Positions 1 through 8,765 of a stretch of DNA of 64,000 bases are shown here, piece by piece. Location: contig CAWIGC010000039.1 of NCBI GenBank assembly GCA_963835555.1, positions 310,001 to 374,000 of the forward strand, given 5' to 3'. The position numbers were made by a program, and so were the translations under genes. Under the pieces are notes generated by a model that saw only the letters and a list, made by a program, of their open reading frames with translations, was not told where the DNA came from and made no database searches. This DNA comes from Sulfopaludibacter sp963835555. Its GTDB lineage: Bacteria > Acidobacteriota > Terriglobia > Bryobacterales > Bryobacteraceae. Every line of letters starts with the position of its first letter. Position 1 is the stretch's first letter.

Positions 1-2
1 TG

Positions 3-3000
3 CTGGCCGCAAGTGCGGCCGTGGCTCTCGGCCTACACTTCGTTTATCAGGCCAAATCGCAGGGGCTGGCGGAGATCGATGCGGGCCTCGCCGCGAAGCA
101 GCTTCTCAACCTGAATGACCTGAGCGCCCGCGAAGATCTGCTGCCTGCGCTCTCCCAGATGTTCCCCCAGACCGCCGAGCGCAATTTCGTCGCGCGCAAA
201 ATCTATTACATTGTGGGCGGCCTGCCGAATGTCGGCGCAATCGCGCGCATTCGCGTGACCGCGGAGGAACTGTCCCGCGAGCGCGGACTCACCACCTTTC
301 GCGCGCGCCTGGGTGCTCGCGAGTCCATCCCGCTGCTCACCGGCGATCAGTTGCGCACCCTGAAGCCCCTGTTCGTGGTGCGCCGTCCGGCGGCATTTCG
401 CAGCGCGTTTTATCGCTGGACCGCGCTCTTCTTCGCCGGCTTCCTGCTGGCCCACCTGTTCTGGAGTTTCCGCGGGCGCGCCGGCGATCAATGGCTCCTG
501 CCCGCCGTCCTGGTGCTGAGCGGCGTAGGACTGATCCTCATGATCAGCCTGCGCGATCCGGTGCGCGATAATCTGCTGTTCGTGGATTTCGCCCAGGGCG
601 TATTGGCCGGTTGTATCCTCATGGCGCTGGCGCCGGAACTGAACTACGAACGCCTCTTCGGCAGCCTCACCTTTGTGCCGCTGCTGGCCAGCTTCGCCCT
701 TTCCGCGCTGCTGATTCTCTTCGGCACCGGTCCGGGGACCAGCGATGCCAAGGTCAACCTGTTCGGCTTCCAACCGGTGGAGATCATCCGCATCCTGCTG
801 GTGTTTTTCCTGGCAGGCTACTTCGCCAAACGTTGGGACGTGCTGCGCCATGCCCGGGAAACGCGCGCCTCGCTCGCGCCGCTCACAAAATATTTCGATG
901 TTCCGCCCGTCGAATACACGCTTCCCGCGGCGGTATGTGTGGCCCTCTCGCTGGTATTTTTCTTCCTGCAAAGAGATATGGGGCCGGCACTGGTGTTCGC
1001 CTGCCTGTTCCTGGTGCTCTACGGCATGGCGCGCGGCAGCGCCTTCGTCCCGGTGATCGGGCTGTCCATGGTGTTCGCCGGATTTCTGTTTGGATACTTC
1101 ATCGGCGTGCCGCATACCGTGGGCGAACGCGTGTCCATGTGGCTTTCGCCGTGGAATAACCTGGTGCACGGCGGCGATCAACTGGCGGATTCGCTCTGGG
1201 CCTTCGCCACCGGCGGCACTACCGGCATGGGCATCGGCAAGGGCGATCCGCAACTGGTCCCGGCCGCCCACACGGACCTGATTCTTTCCGCGCTGGGCGA
1301 ACAGTGGGGCTTTGCGGGCCTGGCCGCGGTGTTCGCACTGTACGGCGTCATCGTCTGGCGCGCCCTGGCCATCGCGCGGCGCGCAGCCACGGATTACGAA
1401 TTCTTTTTGGCCGCCGGCCTGGCCGCCGCCACCGTGCTCCAGGTATTGTTGATCTCCGGCGGCGCGCTCGGCGTCCTGCCGCTTTCCGGCGTGGTGACGC
1501 CCTTCCTCAGCTATGGCCGCACCGCGCTCATCACCAATTTCCTGGTGATCGGAATCCTGGTGGGCATCTCGGGCCGCACCGATAAAAGCGTGACCCGCTT
1601 CGCCATGCCGTCCCGCGTCGCCGGCATCCTGTTTGCCGCGGCCGGGGCCGTCGTGCTTGCCAAAGCGGCCTACGTGCAGGTGCTCCACAGTGCCGCCGTA
1701 ATGGGCGAAGGCACCCTGGTGGTGCAAGCCGATGGCGCACGCCGCTACCAATACAATCCGCGCTTCCAGGAGGTGATGCGCAGCATCCCCATGGGCGTCA
1801 TTTACGATCGCAACGGCCTGCCTCTGGCAACCAGCGATTGGGCGGAACTGGAGAAACATCGCGCGGATTACCAGCAGCTAGGCGTCAATATCGATCAGGC
1901 CTGTCCGCGCAGCGAAAGCCGCCATTACCCCTTCGGCGGCCTGACTTTCGACCTGTTGGGCGACCTGCGTACGCGCCTCCGCTGGGCCGCCAGCAACACA
2001 TCGTTTGTGGAGCGCGATTCCTCCCGCCGCCTGCGCGGCTATGACGACCGGCCCAGCCTGGTGGAGGTGAAGAATCCCAAGACCGGCAAGATCGAGCGCG
2101 TGGTGCGCTACGACTACCGCGAACTCGTCCCGCTCCTGCGCCACCGGGACGATCCGCAGAATCCCGCCGTGCGCAAAATCCTGGACCGTCCCCGCGATGT
2201 GCACATGTCGCTCGATGCGCGCCTGCTGGTGCGCGTGAGTGAGATCCTGAAAAATCAATTGCAGCAGGCGCACCAGGACAAAGGCGCGGCCGTCGTCATG
2301 GATCCGGCGACGGGCGATCTTCTCGCCGCCGTGAGTTATCCGCTGCCGCCGCTGGACCCTAACGCCGCGGACGCTCCCGCGCCGGAGCAGGAATCCAATC
2401 CCTACCTGGATCGCGCCCGCTACGGCCTCTACCCGCCGGGCTCCACTTTCAAAGTGGTCACCGCCATGGCGGCACTGCGTAAGGATCCCGCCCTTACCCA
2501 CAAAACCTACGAGTGCATCCGCCTGCCGGACGGGCGCGTGGGTAACTATATCAAGGGCTCGAAGCGGCCCATCCGCGACGACGTGCAGGATACCGCCCCG
2601 CACGGCACCGAGGATATGGAGCGCGGCCTGGTGGTCTCCTGCAACGCCTACTTCGCGCAGTTGGGAACCTACGACGTCGGCGCCAAGGCCCTGTGGGACA
2701 CCACCAACCTGCTGGGCATTGCAGCGGCATCGCCCAATACGGAAGCGCAATTGAAGAAGTCGCTGCCGCAGTCTTCGTACGGGCAGGGGCAGGTAGTGGC
2801 GTCCCCCTTCCAGATGGCGCGTGTGGCTGCTACCGTGGCTAACGGCGGCGCCATGCCGGAAGGGCGGTGGATTACCGATGAGACCAATGCCCGCATCCAG
2901 CCCGCGCAACAGGTGCTGGGAGCGGACGCGGCCCGGACGCTGGGCAAATTCATGCGTGAAGTAGTGACCGGCGGCACGGGCCGGCGCGCCGCCGCCACGG

Positions 3001-3209
3001 TCCCGATGGCCGGCAAGACCGGCACCGCTGAGCTGGCCGACGCGCCCTCGCACGCCTGGTTTATCGGCTTCGCCCCCTATGGCGGCGCCTCGCGCAAGAT
3101 CGCCGTCTCCGTGCTGGTGGAAAATGGAGTGTACGGCGGCACAGCCGCGGCCCCGGCCGCCGCGGAGATCGTCAACGCGGCCGTGAAATTGGGTTTGATC
3201 CAGCCATGA
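3..3209 (+). CDS. SEDS (FtsW/RodA) - class B PBP fusion, 5' partial
   Basis: The frame is open from base 3 and reads a hydrophobic stretch (LAASAAVALG) before the first possible start, a GTG at 21, so the true start probably lies left of the window. Numbered from that GTG, residues ~130-550 form a polytopic SEDS domain with QRDMG and PFLSYGRT motifs. Residues ~560-1062 are a class B penicillin-binding transpeptidase with S808-TFK, S873-CN and K999-TGT active-site motifs. SEDS proteins polymerise glycan from lipid II and class B PBPs cross-link it; here both sit in one chain of more than 1060 residues, whereas rodA/pbp2 or ftsW/ftsI are normally separate. The stop overlaps the next start (ATGA). 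Whether it serves elongation or division cannot be told from sequence alone. Confidence 0.93.
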   Translation: MAASAAVALGLHFVYQAKSQGLAEIDAGLAAKQLLNLNDLSAREDLLPALSQMFPQTAERNFVARKIYYIVGGLPNVGAIARIRVTAEELSRERGLTTFRARLGARESIPLLTGDQLRTLKPLFVVRRPAAFRSAFYRWTALFFAGFLLAHLFWSFRGRAGDQWLLPAVLVLSGVGLILMISLRDPVRDNLLFVDFAQGVLAGCILMALAPELNYERLFGSLTFVPLLASFALSALLILFGTGPGTSDAKVNLFGFQPVEIIRILLVFFLAGYFAKRWDVLRHARETRASLAPLTKYFDVPPVEYTLPAAVCVALSLVFFFLQRDMGPALVFACLFLVLYGMARGSAFVPVIGLSMVFAGFLFGYFIGVPHTVGERVSMWLSPWNNLVHGGDQLADSLWAFATGGTTGMGIGKGDPQLVPAAHTDLILSALGEQWGFAGLAAVFALYGVIVWRALAIARRAATDYEFFLAAGLAAATVLQVLLISGGALGVLPLSGVVTPFLSYGRTALITNFLVIGILVGISGRTDKSVTRFAMPSRVAGILFAAAGAVVLAKAAYVQVLHSAAVMGEGTLVVQADGARRYQYNPRFQEVMRSIPMGVIYDRNGLPLATSDWAELEKHRADYQQLGVNIDQACPRSESRHYPFGGLTFDLLGDLRTRLRWAASNTSFVERDSSRRLRGYDDRPSLVEVKNPKTGKIERVVRYDYRELVPLLRHRDDPQNPAVRKILDRPRDVHMSLDARLLVRVSEILKNQLQQAHQDKGAAVVMDPATGDLLAAVSYPLPPLDPNAADAPAPEQESNPYLDRARYGLYPPGSTFKVVTAMAALRKDPALTHKTYECIRLPDGRVGNYIKGSKRPIRDDVQDTAPHGTEDMERGLVVSCNAYFAQLGTYDVGAKALWDTTNLLGIAAASPNTEAQLKKSLPQSSYGQGQVVASPFQMARVAATVANGGAMPEGRWITDETNARIQPAQQVLGADAARTLGKFMREVVTGGTGRRAAATVPMAGKTGTAELADAPSHAWFIGFAPYGGASRKIAVSVLVENGVYGGTAAAPAAAEIVNAAVKLGLIQP

Positions 3210-3979
3210 GCCTGTTCTCCGAATTCGAAAAAACCATTGATCGCGGCTTCCGCCGGTGGACCGAAAAGATGTTCGGCCCCGCGGAATCGGACCAGCTTCT
3301 GCTGGTACATCGCGCCATCCTTGAGCAGATCGAAGGCAAAGTGCAGGTGGTCTCTCATGGGAGGCGGATATTTCCGTTTCCGCGCATTACCGTCACGTTG
3401 ATCTCGGCCGATGCGGAGCGCCGCGCCCTGTATCAGGCCGCGTTCGGCGGGGAAGACCGGCTGGAGAAGGATGTCCGCGAGTGTTTGGAAGGCGCCGCCT
3501 GCGAAGTGCCCCGGAACTTCAGCGTCGAAATCGAAACATCGGAAAGCGGCGACGGGAATTTCCAGATTGCATACGGCGTGGCAGCCCGGGAGACGCCGGT
3601 AGCATCGCCGGCTGGCGCCGGCCGCCTGGTCGTGGTGAAGGGAAAGACGGCGCAAACCGAATACCCCCTGGAGAAGAATCGCGTTAACATCGGCAGGCTG
3701 GCGGAGTTGACCGATTCCGAACAGCGCGTGGTGCGCCGTAACGATGTGGTGTTTGAAGAAGGCGCCGATGAAGCCGCCGGCACGGTATCGCGCAAGCATG
3801 CCCACATCCGCCGCGAAGAAGGCGACTACCGCATCTGCGACGATGGCAGCGAGTTCGGTACGCGCGTCTTCCGCGACGGAAGGTCTATCGAAGTGCCTGC
3901 CGGCAATCGCCGTGGCGAAAAGCTGCGTGCCGGCGACGAGATTTACTTAGGACGCGCCTGCCTGCGTTTTGAGCGGTAG
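3206..3979 (+). CDS. FhaA-like protein: DUF3662 domain + FHA domain
   Basis: 257 residues. Residues ~1-120 resemble the FhaA N-terminal domain (DUF3662), and residues ~145-257 are a phosphothreonine-binding FHA domain with the core SRKHAHI segment and a DGSEFGT turn. The start overlaps the previous stop by 4 bases, so it is translationally coupled to the SEDS-PBP fusion. In Actinobacteria fhaA sits in a cluster with rodA, pbpA and Ser/Thr kinase genes; the same pairing here suggests it links kinase signalling to wall synthesis (inference). No signal peptide or membrane segment is visible, so it is expected in the cytoplasm. Confidence 0.88.
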   Translation: MSLFSEFEKTIDRGFRRWTEKMFGPAESDQLLLVHRAILEQIEGKVQVVSHGRRIFPFPRITVTLISADAERRALYQAAFGGEDRLEKDVRECLEGAACEVPRNFSVEIETSESGDGNFQIAYGVAARETPVASPAGAGRLVVVKGKTAQTEYPLEKNRVNIGRLAELTDSEQRVVRRNDVVFEEGADEAAGTVSRKHAHIRREEGDYRICDDGSEFGTRVFRDGRSIEVPAGNRRGEKLRAGDEIYLGRACLRFER

Positions 3980-3985
3980 CAGACT

Positions 3986-5023
3986 TCAGAATTGCGCGTT
4001 AGCCAGGGCCCGGCTGGTCTGCAGCACCGCGGCCATGACCCTCTCGTAATGCATGCGCATGGGACCGAGCACCGCCACCTTCGCCGGCAGCCCGCTGGCC
4101 ATCTGCACATTCATCCCGATCAGCGCCAGGTCTTTCATGGCTGGATGCGCTTCTTCCAGACCCACGTGCACGGCGAGCTCGCCGGCCGGCTGTTCCAGGA
4201 AACGATCCAGCAGTTCCATCACGCGCGATTTTTCTTCCAGCGCGCGCAGCAGTTCACGCAATTTCTCGCGGGTCAGGTGCAGGTCCAGACCCAGCAGGTT
4301 GGACGCGCCTTCCATGTGTACTTCCGGAGAAATGTCCACCTCCAGAAGCCCTTTCTGGTACAGCACCTGCAACTTGCGCATTACCGCATCGTAGAGGGCG
4401 CGCTCTTCCAGCATGCGCCGCAGCAGTTCGCGCCGCGCGTCGCCCAGGCGCCAGCCGGTGAAATTCCGATTCACGTAGTTGCGAATCGAAAGCAGCTCAT
4501 CCGGCGGCATGGGTTCGTCCAGCATCACCACGCGATTGCGCACCGTCTGATCGCGCGTCACCAGAATGATCAGCACGCGGCTTTCGGCCAGCGGCACCAG
4601 TTCAATCTGATCCAGTTCCTGAGCCAGAGCCGGAATCACCGCCGCGATTCCCACATTGCGCGTCAATTCCATGAGCAGAAAGCTGGAACGCTCCACCCGT
4701 GCGCCCAGGGTGTGCAGGCCCACGAATTCGGTGCGTAGCCGTTCCGCATCCAGGGGCGAGATCCGCCCGGCGACCAGCGACCGGACATAGAAACGAAAAG
4801 CCTTTTCCGTGGGAATCCGCCCCGCGGAGGTGTGCGGTTGCGATAGAAAGCCCTCTTCAGCCAGATCGGCCATCACGTTCCGGATGGACGCCGGACTCAG
4901 TTCGCTATTGCGGCGCCTGGAGATTGTCCGCGAACCCACAGGTTCACCGGTTTCAATGTAGGCCCGCACAATAGAAGTGAGAACCTCCTGGTGCCTGGTC
5001 TGGAGCGGCGCGTCCGTTCGCAT
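3986..5023 (-). CDS. hrcA: Heat-inducible transcription repressor HrcA
   Basis: 345 residues, the usual length for HrcA. The N-terminal winged helix (residues ~5-75, with ETGEPVGSRTISRR and SPASIRNVMADLEE-like text) is followed by the GAF-like dimerisation domain. HrcA represses chaperone genes by binding CIRCE elements, usually with GroE as corepressor. No CIRCE sequence was found here, including upstream of dnaK at 21.2 kb, so its targets are probably outside the window. The gene converges on the FHA gene and has a good sigma70 promoter upstream (separate entry). Confidence 0.95.
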   Translation of the reverse strand: MRTDAPLQTRHQEVLTSIVRAYIETGEPVGSRTISRRRNSELSPASIRNVMADLAEEGFLSQPHTSAGRIPTEKAFRFYVRSLVAGRISPLDAERLRTEFVGLHTLGARVERSSFLLMELTRNVGIAAVIPALAQELDQIELVPLAESRVLIILVTRDQTVRNRVVMLDEPMPPDELLSIRNYVNRNFTGWRLGDARRELLRRMLEERALYDAVMRKLQVLYQKGLLEVDISPEVHMEGASNLLGLDLHLTREKLRELLRALEEKSRVMELLDRFLEQPAGELAVHVGLEEAHPAMKDLALIGMNVQMASGLPAKVAVLGPMRMHYERVMAAVLQTSRALANAQF

Positions 5024-5048
5024 GGCGTAAGATTACAAGTCCCCTACA

Positions 5049-5092
5049 ACAATTCTAACGGCTTGAAAGTAAAGAGGTCAACGAAGAATTGT
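5049..5092 (-). promoter_or_regulatory. hrcA promoter with flanking inverted repeat
   Basis: On the minus strand TTGACC (5081-5076) and TAGAAT (5057-5052) are 18 bp apart, a good sigma70 match 29 bp upstream of the hrcA ATG. A perfect 8-bp inverted repeat, ACAATTCT (5049-5056) and AGAATTGT (5085-5092), brackets it: one arm overlaps the -10 box and the other lies just upstream of -35. It is not a CIRCE element. It could be an operator for another regulator, but that is inference. Confidence 0.55.
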
Positions 5093-5158
5093 GAATCGGC
5101 CCCATAAACCCGGATAGCTGGTAGAATAGCCATTCCATTTGATGAGGAGGTCGGCGCA

Positions 5159-5557
5159 GTGGCCGCGGTCAAGTTCCTTGTGAGTGCATTCAGCTACCTG
5201 TTCGAGGGCCTGCTGGCCCTTTTCCTGACGGCCATCGCCGGTTTGGCCCTGGCATCCGGCGCCCCACTGCATCTGGGGATGCTGCCGTGGACTGGTTCCA
5301 CGCTCGATTATGTTCTGCTCTTCGGCGGCCTGTGCGGCATCACCGCCGTGATTCTCGCCGTTCTGGGCAAACTCCGGCCGCTGTTCTTTGTCTGGACCCT
5401 GGTGGTCGTGTTTTTCATGATCAAGGGGTACATTTTTGGCGGGTACCGCTTCGATCCGGCCAGCGCGAAGACCGCGGGCTATCTGCTGCTGGCCGCGCTG
5501 CTGAGTGTGCTGGGCGGCTGGTTCCAGATGTTTCGCCGCGCGGACCGCCGGTTCTGA
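5159..5557 (+). CDS. Small four-helix membrane protein, unknown function
   Basis: 132 residues starting at GTG 5159, chosen because GATGAGGAGG ends 8 bases upstream. About four hydrophobic segments (~residues 12-32, 48-67, 72-92, 103-122) fill most of the protein, ending in a basic tail (RRADRR). No catalytic motif is recognised. It is 8 bp upstream of the HAD hydrolase gene and probably cotranscribed with it. I do not recognise the family. Confidence 0.8.
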   Translation: MAAVKFLVSAFSYLFEGLLALFLTAIAGLALASGAPLHLGMLPWTGSTLDYVLLFGGLCGITAVILAVLGKLRPLFFVWTLVVVFFMIKGYIFGGYRFDPASAKTAGYLLLAALLSVLGGWFQMFRRADRRF

Positions 5558-5565
5558 GCCCGCCG

Positions 5566-6174
5566 ATGTATCGCGCCGTCATCTTCGATCTCGGCAAGGT
5601 GCTGGTTCACTTCGATTTCAAGCGCGGATTCCGCGCCCTGGAAGGGCTCTGTCCCTACACCGCCGCCGAGATCCCCAAACGCATCGGCACTACTGACCTG
5701 GTGGAACGGTTCGAAACCGGCCTGGTGGAGCCACGGGACTTTGTTGCCCAACTCTCCGCCATCCTGGGTGTGCAGATGGGCTACGAGCAGTTCTGCGGAA
5801 TCTGGAGTAGTATCTTCACCGAAACGCTCATCCCCGAGGCCATGCTGGAGGGACTCGCGGCACGCTATCGCCTGGTGTTGCTCTCCAACACCAACGCCAT
5901 CCATTTCGACTCCATCCGCAGCCATTACGCACCGCTTCTGCAGCACTTCCACCAACTGGTTCTGTCCTACGAAGTGAAGGCTATGAAGCCCGATCCGGCC
6001 ATCTTCCGGGCCGCCATCGAGGCGGCCCGTTGCCAGCCCGAAGAGTGCTTCTATACCGATGACATTCCCGCCTATGTGGCCGGCGCGCGCGCCTTGGGAA
6101 TCGACGCCGTGGTGTTCCAATCGGCAGACCAGATCAAGCGCGAACTGGCCGCCCGCAACATTCAATGGAAATAA
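5566..6174 (+). CDS. HAD-superfamily hydrolase (subfamily IA-like)
   Basis: 202 residues from ATG 5566; the frame is open further upstream but that part is a shadow of the membrane-protein gene. Motif I is FDLGKV (nucleophile D8), with the second acidic residue replaced by Gly as in YihX/epoxide-hydrolase-like HAD proteins. Motif II is LLSNTN, motif III is the Lys in KPDPAIF, and motif IV is YTDD. It probably acts on a small phosphorylated metabolite in the cytoplasm; the substrate cannot be inferred. It is spaced 8 bp after the membrane protein. Confidence 0.88.
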   Translation: MYRAVIFDLGKVLVHFDFKRGFRALEGLCPYTAAEIPKRIGTTDLVERFETGLVEPRDFVAQLSAILGVQMGYEQFCGIWSSIFTETLIPEAMLEGLAARYRLVLLSNTNAIHFDSIRSHYAPLLQHFHQLVLSYEVKAMKPDPAIFRAAIEAARCQPEECFYTDDIPAYVAGARALGIDAVVFQSADQIKRELAARNIQWK

Positions 6175-6201
6175 AAAAGCCGGGCCCATAAAGGACCCGG
6201 C
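6168..6201 (-). terminator. Rho-independent terminator for the molybdopterin-domain gene
   Basis: Read on the minus strand, a GC-rich stem (GCCGGG/CCCGGC plus two more pairs and one bulged base) is followed directly by TTTTTTATTT. The plus strand has no T tract after the stem, so it serves the leftward gene ending at 6257. Confidence 0.75.
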
Positions 6202-6208
6202 GAGGGCA

Positions 6209-6242
6209 CCTGAAGCCCACCTCGGAGGTAGCAGGCTTCAGG
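6209..6242 (-). other. Second hairpin downstream of the molybdopterin-domain gene
   Basis: CCTGAAGC (6209-6216) and GCTTCAGG (6235-6242) form a perfect 8-bp stem around an inner ACCTC/GAGGT stem. It lies between the leftward gene's stop and the terminator. Possibly an mRNA 3'-end stabilising element; no riboswitch class is recognised. Confidence 0.45.
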
Positions 6243-6256
6243 GTGGAGGGGGCTTG

Positions 6257-7228
6257 TTACGCCAGCAAACCGCCGTGTCCCAAGCACGCTACTTCCCAAC
6301 CCGTGACGTGATAGCGTGCCAGCAGTGGAGGCAGAACCAGATCCACTACGTTCGGCTTGGCGGACCGGAAGCATCCGGGAGCGGAGATGATCGGTACCTC
6401 GTCTTTGTAGGAGAGCAACAGGAGATTCCCCGGTTCCACGGGCGCCAGGAAACGTTCCACCGTTCCTCCCACCCGCAGCATGGCCTGACCGATCACGTCT
6501 TCCGGACCCGCCGGCGCGGTGGTGGATGCCACCAGAATCACGCACGGCTTCGACCGGAGGAGGTGTTGCATACAACGGGCGACGGAGTTCTCATCCTCTG
6601 TGCATGCTAAAACGAAATTCGCATTCACGCCGAAGCGTTCCAGCCTCTGGCGCATGATGTTCTCGAACAACTGCCGGGCACGCTCCCCACTAATCGGATC
6701 AGTGTAGAGAACACCAACACTCGGGGTGCGGACGGGCCGGGCCTGCAGAATCGGGCCTCGCTCTTTCAGAATTCCGATGACCGCTTCGAGTTGCTCTTTG
6801 GCTACCGCGAACGGAGCGCTCTTTACGGTTGCAATGCGTTGTCCAGCAACGGCATAGCTGAAGTTCAGCGCCGTGGCGATGACCACGCTAGCGGTACTGT
6901 TGATGGCCTTCAGAAGCTCATCGTCCACCAGCAGGCAGCAGTTTTCGGTAGCCAGCAGATTGGCGCGGCCTCCGGCTGCCAGGCGGATTTCAAAGCTCCC
7001 GCAGCCCATTTCGCTAGCCACCTGGCAAACTGCATCGTCTTCGCCGATTTCGCCGTCTTCCAACTCGGTGACCCAAATGGTCTCCATGCCTTCAGATTCC
7101 AGTACGCGGACGTCTTCGTCGCTGATTACATGGCCTTTGGCGAGCAGTTTTTTGCCGCCTGGCCGGAATACGGTACAGCAGAGTACTCTGCCGGTGGAAG
7201 CTTTCACGTCAACGGTTTGTGCTTTCAT
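6257..7228 (-). CDS. Molybdopterin-binding-domain (MoeA/CinA-like) protein
   Basis: 323 residues. The N-terminal ~150 residues contain segments typical of MoeA-type proteins (GRVLCCTVFRPGGKKLLAKGHVI), and the C-terminal half has a MoCF_biosynth-like fold with SVGVLYTDP, the ILVASTTAPAGPEDVI loop and PVEPGNLLLLSY. Such proteins bind molybdopterin or related cofactors; the exact role (cofactor insertion or sensing) is not determined. It is monocistronic, ends at a clear terminator, and no molybdoenzyme genes are adjacent. Confidence 0.8.
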   Translation of the reverse strand: MKAQTVDVKASTGRVLCCTVFRPGGKKLLAKGHVISDEDVRVLESEGMETIWVTELEDGEIGEDDAVCQVASEMGCGSFEIRLAAGGRANLLATENCCLLVDDELLKAINSTASVVIATALNFSYAVAGQRIATVKSAPFAVAKEQLEAVIGILKERGPILQARPVRTPSVGVLYTDPISGERARQLFENIMRQRLERFGVNANFVLACTEDENSVARCMQHLLRSKPCVILVASTTAPAGPEDVIGQAMLRVGGTVERFLAPVEPGNLLLLSYKDEVPIISAPGCFRSAKPNVVDLVLPPLLARYHVTGWEVACLGHGGLLA

Positions 7229-7259
7229 TTTTGGCGCCCTCGTTACCCGGATGGATCAA

Positions 7260-7282
7260 TTTAAGGCTTGTTTATCCTTAAA
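7260..7282. promoter_or_regulatory. Inverted repeat upstream of the molybdopterin-domain gene
   Basis: TTTAAGG (7260-7266) and CCTTAAA (7276-7282) form a perfect 7-bp inverted repeat with a 9-base spacer, 32-54 bp upstream of the leftward start at 7228. This is a plausible operator. No convincing -35/-10 pair was found around it. The rest of 7229-7371 holds nothing else recognisable. Confidence 0.4.
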
Positions 7283-7371
7283 CAGAATCATACATCCGGT
7301 ACCTGTTGAAAACACGGTCTAATTCTGCGGTCTTTTGTGGGGAGTGATGGGAATCCCTACTTTGAGGGTAT

Positions 7372-7980
7372 TTACTTCAGGGATAAGGGGGTAGGAATCT
7401 GGATGAACCGATCGTCCGCCGATGCCGTATGCACCCACTGCTGCGGCTGCGATTCGGACCAATGGTCCGGCCGTAACACCTGCAAAACAGCTACTTCGTC
7501 GCACGCCGAGAATTTCGGACACCGCAGGCAATCCTTCCAGGCCTTGAGCGGAAGCACGCCTCGTTCGACGACATGGAAACCTACCCTGTTGAAAAATTCA
7601 ACAACATAAGTGAATGCAAACACCACATCCAGTTCGTATGTGCCCGCTTCGCGCACCAGCGATTCCACCAGAATGCGCCCCACACCCTTAGTCTTGGCAT
7701 GTTCACGCACAGCCAGCGAGCGGATCTCGCCCACCGTGGGACTGTAAAAATGCAGCGCCCCGCACCCCAGCAATTCCGCGCCCTGCATCACTACAATGAA
7801 GTCGCGGATGGCTTCGGACATTTCGAATTCCGTGCGCGGCAGCATGATCCCCCTGGCAGCGTAGGAGTTGATCAGGTCTAGAATCAGCGGGATGTCGCGC
7901 ATCACCGCCTTCCGCACGGTGAGCGGCTGCCCGCCCGCAGGCGCATCCACGAAGGAATCCGCAAACAGTGCGCTGATCAT
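7372..7980 (-). CDS. argA: Short-form N-acetylglutamate synthase (GNAT)
   Basis: 202 residues from ATG 7980, whose bases overlap the argB stop (ATGA). The GNAT core shows GCGALHFYS, the EIRSLAVREHAKTKGVGRILV acetyl-CoA-binding region, and TYVVEFFNRVGFHVVE. These resemble the stand-alone (S-NAGS) ArgA proteins rather than the long kinase-fused form. Coupling to argB and argC supports the first step of arginine synthesis, glutamate to N-acetylglutamate. An uncharacterised GNAT of other specificity is possible but less likely given context. Confidence 0.82.
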   Translation of the reverse strand: MISALFADSFVDAPAGGQPLTVRKAVMRDIPLILDLINSYAARGIMLPRTEFEMSEAIRDFIVVMQGAELLGCGALHFYSPTVGEIRSLAVREHAKTKGVGRILVESLVREAGTYELDVVFAFTYVVEFFNRVGFHVVERGVLPLKAWKDCLRCPKFSACDEVAVLQVLRPDHWSESQPQQWVHTASADDRFIQIPTPLSLK

Positions 7981-8765
7981 GCCGCTTGACCCTCCTGCAA
8001 AACGATGCGGGTGCCGGCCGCCTCGCCGGCCAGCAGCCGGCCCAAAATGTTCTCCGCGGCGCCGGGCGCAATCCGCACCTCGCCCACCCCGGCCCGCAGC
8101 GCGTCCAGCGCGGCGTTCAACTTGGCCTGCATACCCCCGGTGGCGATACCCGCGGCAATCAGCTCTTCGCTTTCCCGCGCCGTCAACAACCGGCGCACCT
8201 GTTTCGAGCCATCCATCACGCCTTCCACATCCGTCAAAAAGATGAGTTGCCCCGCGCCGAAAGCCGCGGCGCAGGCTACCGCCATCTGGTCCGCATTCAC
8301 GTTGTAGATGGCGCCCTGCCGGTCGCCCGCCACGCACGCCACCACCGGGACGAATCCATTGCCCACAAGCAGGTGCAGCAGCGCCGGGTTGGACTTTGTG
8401 ACGCGGCCTACTGCGCCCAGCGCCGGATCCATCTGCTCCGCCTCCACCAGGCAGGCGTCGATCCCGGTGAGCCCCACGGCCAACGCGCCGGCGCGGTTAA
8501 GGCTGGCCACCAGTTCGTGATTCACCGTGCCGGCGAACACCTTCAGCACCGCATCGATCGTTTCCGGCCCGGTGACCCGCAGCCCGTTCACGAACAGGCT
8601 CTCGACGCCGCGTTCCGCCAGGTAGCGGGTCATTTGCTTTCCGCCGCCGTGGACCACCACCATTTCGACGCCCTGCCGCTGCGCCTGCGCGATCTCCCGC
8701 GCCAGCCGCGCGCGCGATTCCGGCGCATCCAGCAACGTCCCGCCCAACTTTACCAGCACCTTCAC
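7977..8765 (-). CDS. argB: Acetylglutamate kinase
   Basis: 262 residues, typical for ArgB. Amino-acid kinase signatures: KLGGTLLD at the N terminus (phosphate-binding Lys), VHGGGKQM, the substrate-site NVNADQMA, FLTDVEGV, and TGGMQAKLNAA near the C terminus. It phosphorylates N-acetylglutamate, the second step of arginine synthesis. It overlaps argC by 4 bases and the acetyltransferase gene by 4 bases, so the three genes are tightly coupled. Confidence 0.96.
   Translation of the reverse strand: MKVLVKLGGTLLDAPESRARLAREIAQAQRQGVEMVVVHGGGKQMTRYLAERGVESLFVNGLRVTGPETIDAVLKVFAGTVNHELVASLNRAGALAVGLTGIDACLVEAEQMDPALGAVGRVTKSNPALLHLLVGNGFVPVVACVAGDRQGAIYNVNADQMAVACAAAFGAGQLIFLTDVEGVMDGSKQVRRLLTARESEELIAAGIATGGMQAKLNAALDALRAGVGEVRIAPGAAENILGRLLAGEAAGTRIVLQEGQAA

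Noticed and set aside
33..1859. Long minus-strand open frame opposite the SEDS-PBP gene
   Set aside because: Composition is His/Gln/Gly-rich antisense text with no family motifs; the plus strand has unmistakable SEDS motifs.
6179..6201. Terminator for the HAD hydrolase gene on the plus strand
   Set aside because: The A-rich side is upstream and no T run follows the stem on the plus strand; it fits the minus-strand gene instead.
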